From positions 205,864 through 269,863 of the forward strand of contig CAJTZF010000001.1 in the NCBI GenBank assembly GCA_910584245.1: 64,000 nt of DNA, given 5' to 3'. Of the stretch, positions 60,069 through 64,000 are shown one piece after another. Source of the DNA: an uncultured Eubacterium sp. (GTDB lineage: Bacteria > Bacillota > Clostridia > Lachnospirales > Lachnospiraceae). Position numbers and translations under genes: made by a program. The stretch's first letter is position 1. Each line of letters begins with the position of its first letter. The notes beneath the pieces are model-generated. The model did no database searches, was not told the DNA's origin, and saw nothing but the letters and a program-made list of their open reading frames with translations.

Positions 60069-62246
60069 TTACAGTTCCGAATCCACCGGAAGAATAGACG
60101 CGTTAAGCTGCACTGTTGCACTGCCTGTTATATTAAAGGCGCCAGATAACTGCCAAGAGCGCTCGCCGATACGGTCGTTGTAATCCAAATATGTCTCAAC
60201 ACCGTCCATATAAGGCCTTGTGCTTACTTTTGAATAAGCGGCAACCGTATTGTTATAATAGTGAGAAGCATCGCCCATCGCCGCCACTGTCTCATAGGTT
60301 CCTGCCTTCAAATAAGCATATAAAGAATAGTCGTCGTAGTCGCGCCGTATTTCGGACGCGTTACCGTAAGAGTCTAACACGCGCGGGGTAGAAGTGATAC
60401 GATATGCCGTTGCTCCCGGAATCGTCGTTGTAAAGTTGACTTTATACAACGGTATATTAAAGTCCTTCACCGTCGGAGCAATAAACTTATTATTAATGCT
60501 CACATCATAATTCCCACTGTAGTATGCATATGTGTAGTAATCACCAGGAATAACCCTGACGCCATAGCGTACGACACCATCCGCTTTCTTCTCTGTATAA
60601 TCGCTGAATGTATCGTAATATCCAAATGCATCCATCCTTGTGCGTCCATACACATCAATATCTTTGGCCAGCGCACCTGTCGCATCCTTTACGGTACCTG
60701 TCACCATCACACCGTCCACTACTGTAAGAATGAATGGGAACATTCCAATGTGGTTTGCCTCATCCTTAACGGTCAGTGTCACATTGTACGTACCTGCCGG
60801 GATTGCCTGCTTTTTACCGCTCGGATCTGTCGTTCCCACATATCCGTCCACTGACATTGTATCTACCGAAGCGGGAAGACCGGAAATGGAATACGTATAG
60901 CTTCCTGTTCCACCAGAAATGGCAGCCCAGTTTTTAATTGCATCCGAGTCTTCACCCGCAAGATCGAAACCGGATTCTTCAATTGCTTTTGTGTTCGGGT
61001 TATCCGGAATATAAGAAAGAACCGTTTTGCTCAGCACATTACCTACAATCTGGTCTTTATTTCCTACATAGAAAACATAATTTTTCTTAAATGTCTTGCC
61101 GTTCTCATCTACACCGGTTAATACCGCTGTCGTGCCGTTCTCTACGTTGTTAAATTTACCTTGCACTTTCACGGACGTCTTATTTGCATTCATATAAGCT
61201 TTCAGGCCGGACGGAAGACCGGTAACCGAATATTTCACTACGCCTACCGCATCCATATTGTCCAGATACCAGTACTCACTATATGAATCGCCCTGCGTAA
61301 ATTTGGATACGCGTGTGATCGTATCTGTAACCGCATAACCGTAGCCGGAGATGTTGGAAATGAATTCCTCCTTGGAATCTTTTCCTGCTGTCACTTTCAC
61401 ATACGAATCCTCACTGATTCCGCTTTCATTGTCGAGAACGATATCATATGTCTTTCCGCCATCTGTCGTACGAACCTGCTCAATCCCCTCTGTCGTCGTA
61501 TATTTCCTGGATTGCTCTGTTTTGTTCTGAACTTTGAAATCAGCCGCTTTAAGCGTTTTTTTGCCCGAGAGCGTCACCGTCACGATTCTGGTCGTCGGAA
61601 CAGAAATGCTCTTGATACTTGAACCGACTGTCACTTTACAGGTGGCCTTTTTATCGGAGCCGTCTGCCGCCGTAGCGGTAATCGTAGCCGTACCCGTTTT
61701 CTTCCCTTTTACAACACCTTTTGAAGATACGGTTGCCACACTCTTTTTAGACGTCGTCCACTGTACCTTCTGTTTTGCTTTCTTCGGAGTAACAGTAGCT
61801 TTCAGCGTTTTCTTTGCGCCCACTGCCAGCGTAACTTTCGTTGCGTTCAATTTCACTTTCTTTGCCGGTACATTTGTCACGATCACTTTAATCTTTGCTT
61901 TTTTCTTCGTATTCTTTTTGGATGTAACTGTGATCCTCGTTGTACCTGCCTTAACCCCTTTTACCTGTCCCTTACTGTTGACCGTTGCAATTTTTTTGTT
62001 GGCAGACTTATAAGTCACCTTTTTGTTGGCACTCTTGTTTGGAGTAACCTTGACTGTTGTTTTCAGTTTGATTTTTTTCCCTTTAGCGACATAAGCTGTC
62101 TTGCCTGACGGTGAAGTCACTGTGATTTTTTTCACTTTCACCTTCTTCGCAGCAGACGCAAGGTCTGGACTGGCAGTAACGCCAAGACCGAGCACCATTG
62201 CCAATGACAACGTTCCAGCTATAGCCTTTTTTGCGAACCTCTTCAT
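60069..62246 (-). CDS. secreted Big_2 repeat surface protein
   Basis: 725 residues. Signal peptide 1-32 (LSLAMVLGLGVTASPDLASA). Two or more Lys-rich Big_2-type domains span 35-210 (KITVTSPSGKTAYV..., IATVNSKGQVKGVKAGTTRITV, VATVSSKGVVKGKKTGTATITA). Ig-like and carboxypeptidase-regulatory-like beta modules follow (about 210-725; VMVTGTVKDATGALAKDIDVYG). No sortase motif or SLH domain was seen. The strong promoter, AAGGAGG site and dedicated terminator suggest an abundant exported protein. Adhesion or wall role inferred. Confidence 0.85.
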   Translation of the reverse strand: MKRFAKKAIAGTLSLAMVLGLGVTASPDLASAAKKVKVKKITVTSPSGKTAYVAKGKKIKLKTTVKVTPNKSANKKVTYKSANKKIATVNSKGQVKGVKAGTTRITVTSKKNTKKKAKIKVIVTNVPAKKVKLNATKVTLAVGAKKTLKATVTPKKAKQKVQWTTSKKSVATVSSKGVVKGKKTGTATITATAADGSDKKATCKVTVGSSIKSISVPTTRIVTVTLSGKKTLKAADFKVQNKTEQSRKYTTTEGIEQVRTTDGGKTYDIVLDNESGISEDSYVKVTAGKDSKEEFISNISGYGYAVTDTITRVSKFTQGDSYSEYWYLDNMDAVGVVKYSVTGLPSGLKAYMNANKTSVKVQGKFNNVENGTTAVLTGVDENGKTFKKNYVFYVGNKDQIVGNVLSKTVLSYIPDNPNTKAIEESGFDLAGEDSDAIKNWAAISGGTGSYTYSISGLPASVDTMSVDGYVGTTDPSGKKQAIPAGTYNVTLTVKDEANHIGMFPFILTVVDGVMVTGTVKDATGALAKDIDVYGRTRMDAFGYYDTFSDYTEKKADGVVRYGVRVIPGDYYTYAYYSGNYDVSINNKFIAPTVKDFNIPLYKVNFTTTIPGATAYRITSTPRVLDSYGNASEIRRDYDDYSLYAYLKAGTYETVAAMGDASHYYNNTVAAYSKVSTRPYMDGVETYLDYNDRIGERSWQLSGAFNITGSATVQLNASILPVDSEL

Positions 62247-62297
62247 GAAAAAGTCCCTCCTTATAATTTTTTTACCGAAATTTCTACGGCATTTGAC

Positions 62298-62326
62298 ATT
62301 ATATCACAATAACTACTGCAATGCAA
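62298..62326 (-). promoter_or_regulatory. promoter of the Big_2 surface-protein gene
   Basis: Minus strand TTGCAT (62326-62321), 17 bp, TATAAT (62303-62298), with TGA before the -10. Confidence 0.8.
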
Positions 62327-62372
62327 CATATATTCCCCTGCAAAAAAACCGTGCTGCGGCCTCCCACCTTGT

Positions 62373-62418
62373 CAAAATGGTTCTATAGCCTTTATTATCT
62401 AGCTATAGAACCATTTTG
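62373..62418 (-). terminator. long-stem terminator after the anti-sigma gene
   Basis: A 17-bp perfect stem (CAAAATGGTTCTATAGC with its complement) and a 12-nt loop, 22 nt past the stop. The T-run is only four bases and lies in the stem, so efficiency is uncertain. Confidence 0.65.
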
Positions 62419-62439
62419 GCTTATCCCTTAATACCGTGT

Positions 62440-63522
62440 TTATTTTGCCTTTGAAAGTTCAATATGCCCAAATATTTCTTTCTCCCAACAGTCGTATGCC
62501 TCCAAGACACATTTTTCCGGAAGCTGCTTTTTGTTGTACGTCAACCTCGCACAATAGCTGCCATCCTCCAGAGTCTCCACACCGCCTTCATATAAATCCC
62601 ACTCATCCGACGTCTCCGTGTCCTTCATGCGGAACGAAAGACCTTCCTTTTCTACGCCCTTCGGATCTGTAAAGTATACCCTTACATACGTACTAACTTC
62701 TGTCTCTTCCATTAATACCTTCGTCACCTTTGCGGATGTGCCGGCTACGTTCATCTCGTCCGCGGAAGTATATAACACTGCCTTGCTCTTACTGTTATCC
62801 TTTAACTCAAAAGTAGTAACCTCTTTTAATTCCTCCTTGCTGCCCGAAGCCCGCACCGTATTCAGCATAATTGCCTTAAGCTCCTTCTGGTCCTCGGTCC
62901 TCTTTGCCGTAATGCCAATTTCGAGTATATCATCTTGTATATATTTGGATGAAATGTTGCACATACCCGGATAAAATGGGCTGTCCTGGCGAAATCCTGT
63001 GTCCACATACAAAATGTCCAGGCCCTTTCTCTTTGCATATTCCCCAATGGTCTCCTCGCCCTCAATTCCGAGATTGGACACATAGTCTGTCTCCTGGTAG
63101 TCTTCACTCACCAGAAAATACTTTCCGCTCTCCTTCGCCTTTGCCTCAATAACCAGACTGACAGAACCACTGTCACAGAGTGACTCCCGGACCGTAAACT
63201 CAACCGGTATTTTCAGATTTGCCACTTCCTGCTTTGACTGTGGAATCTCCGTTTCAATCAGCTTGTTTGCCTCTTTTGACAGATCCCGCCCAGTGCTGGA
63301 AAAGAAATCATTCATCCCCCAGTGTGTCGCCGCATATACACCGGCTGGCACTACCACTACGAGGGCGGCCGCCGCTACTGCTGCCTTCCATGTCATGCGC
63401 CCCTTTTTCTTTCCTTCCCTATCACGTTTTCCTCTCATATCCATCAACCTTTCTTTTAATTCGTCAGAAGCATTCACCTTATTATATACACGCTTATAAT
63501 AATCTCTATTTGTGTTACTCAT
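62440..63522 (-). CDS. DUF4179-type anti-sigma factor
   Basis: 360 residues. A cytosolic N-terminus (1-44, with KRVYNKVNASDELKERL) could bind the sigma factor. One membrane helix (WKAAVAAAALVVVVPAGVYAA, about 45-65) leads to a large extracellular DUF4179-like beta domain (70-360). It overlaps the ECF sigma gene by 8 bp, the usual arrangement for a co-translated sigma/anti-sigma pair. It probably senses an envelope signal and releases the sigma factor. Confidence 0.85.
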   Translation of the reverse strand: MSNTNRDYYKRVYNKVNASDELKERLMDMRGKRDREGKKKGRMTWKAAVAAAALVVVVPAGVYAATHWGMNDFFSSTGRDLSKEANKLIETEIPQSKQEVANLKIPVEFTVRESLCDSGSVSLVIEAKAKESGKYFLVSEDYQETDYVSNLGIEGEETIGEYAKRKGLDILYVDTGFRQDSPFYPGMCNISSKYIQDDILEIGITAKRTEDQKELKAIMLNTVRASGSKEELKEVTTFELKDNSKSKAVLYTSADEMNVAGTSAKVTKVLMEETEVSTYVRVYFTDPKGVEKEGLSFRMKDTETSDEWDLYEGGVETLEDGSYCARLTYNKKQLPEKCVLEAYDCWEKEIFGHIELSKAK

Positions 63523-64000
63523 CGTGCCACGCTCCTTTCAACTGCTGCTTCAACATCCTTCTCGCTCTCATAAGCCTGCTCTGAATAGTGGTTTCTTTTT
63601 TTTGCAGGATCTGTGCGATTTCCTTTACGGAGTAATCCTCATAATAATACAAGTGCACGACGCTGTGGTATTTTTCAGGAAGTGAGGTAACCGCCTCAAA
63701 AAGGGCGCTGTCCTCGTATAACACAGACGTCTCTGCCAGGTAACCGCCCGCCGCCTGCTCCAGCACGGATTCCATCTTCTGGGATTCCATAAGCTGCATT
63801 CTGCGCCGCCAGGCGGACGCCAGATGATTTTTACAAGTATTTACCGTTACCCGGATAAGCCACCGTTTCACATGCTCGTCGTCGGCAAAATCCGTCTTTG
63901 TCTCATACAGCTTCAAAAACACATCCTGCACCATATCTTCGGCGTCTGACAACTCTTTGCAGTAATTTACGGCAATCCGTAAAACCGTATCTGCAAACCG
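63515..64000 (-). CDS. ECF RNA polymerase sigma factor (N-terminus beyond window)
   Basis: The frame is open to base 64000 (161 codons visible, without the start). Region 2 shows DAEDMVQDVFLKLYE and VKRWLIRVTVNTCKNHLAS. Region 4 shows LPEKYHSVVHLYYYEDYSVKEIAQILQKKETTIQSRLMRARRML, a helix-turn-helix for the -35. Only about 20 residues should be missing. Paired with the DUF4179 anti-sigma downstream. Its regulon may include the envelope genes in this region, but no shared non-sigma-A promoter was identified. Confidence 0.92.
   Translation of the reverse strand, partial: RFADTVLRIAVNYCKELSDAEDMVQDVFLKLYETKTDFADDEHVKRWLIRVTVNTCKNHLASAWRRRMQLMESQKMESVLEQAAGGYLAETSVLYEDSALFEAVTSLPEKYHSVVHLYYYEDYSVKEIAQILQKKETTIQSRLMRARRMLKQQLKGAWHDE

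Noticed and set aside
62373..62418. Possible insertion-sequence end (17-bp inverted repeat)
   Set aside because: No transposase nearby; position just after a stop codon fits a transcription terminator better.

Overview
The window reads as chromosomal DNA of a Gram-positive clostridial gut-type bacterium, most likely a Lachnospiraceae relative. This is inferred from strong AGGAGG-type ribosome binding sites, frequent TTG/GTG starts, sigma-A promoters, a CIRCE/HtpG heat-shock unit, a compact acpP-fabD-fabG-fabF-fabZ cluster, LCP-type envelope genes, and many lysine-rich secreted proteins with bacterial Ig-like (Big_2) domains. No database search was possible, so family names rest on recognised motifs. 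Most genes lie on the minus strand.

Layout. 1-4.25 kb: a giant secreted surface protein that runs off the left edge. 4.30-4.53 kb: a 174-bp segment bounded by a perfect 26-bp inverted repeat and carrying a promoter, i.e. a candidate invertible promoter switch. 4.6-5.7 kb: a tyrosine recombinase flanked by arm-type direct repeats. 5.9-11.3 kb: proA, a sugar-transporter ATPase, a YitT-type membrane protein, and a divergent GT26 plus LCP/LytR_C pair. 11.4-14.5 kb: a secreted protein with two tandem GH43-like domains. 14.8-16.7 kb: an SDR, a broken flavodoxin-like gene and a lipoprotein. 16.9-25.6 kb: a five-gene operon of four ABC exporters and a DUF1854 protein, preceded by a 31-residue leader peptide, a start-site-sequestering hairpin and an intrinsic terminator. 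This is attenuation architecture like that known for bmrB-bmrCD. 25.9-31.3 kb: glyS and the fatty-acid synthesis genes. 31.4-33.4 kb: an Fe-alcohol dehydrogenase, tRNA-Thr and a deleted DUF4062 gene. 33.5-38.6 kb: a five-gene cluster with a secreted Cys-containing protein, an ABC-2 system and membrane proteins (bacteriocin/immunity-like). 38.8-39.9 kb: a decay zone of broken mobile-element, Doc-toxin and HAD genes. 40.2-48.2 kb: htpG, small genes, a GH13 relative without catalytic residues, an ABC-F protein and a CNNM/CorC protein. 48.2-55.7 kb: a minimal Tad-like (type IVc pilus-like) operon with three tiny EYG/EFG-motif membrane proteins and an 877-residue beta-helix protein. 55.8-64 kb: PAP2 phosphatase, GHL10 protein, cysK, a Big_2 surface protein, and an ECF sigma/anti-sigma pair cut by the right edge.

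The unifying theme is the cell envelope: phase-variable surface display, a pilus-like machine, secreted Big_2 and glycosidase-like proteins, export ABC systems under attenuation, and an ECF envelope-stress module. The best candidates for undescribed biology are the recombinase/invertible promoter/giant surface protein unit, the leader-peptide-attenuated quadruple ABC operon, and the Tad-like operon whose pilin-like peptides appear to lack a prepilin leader.
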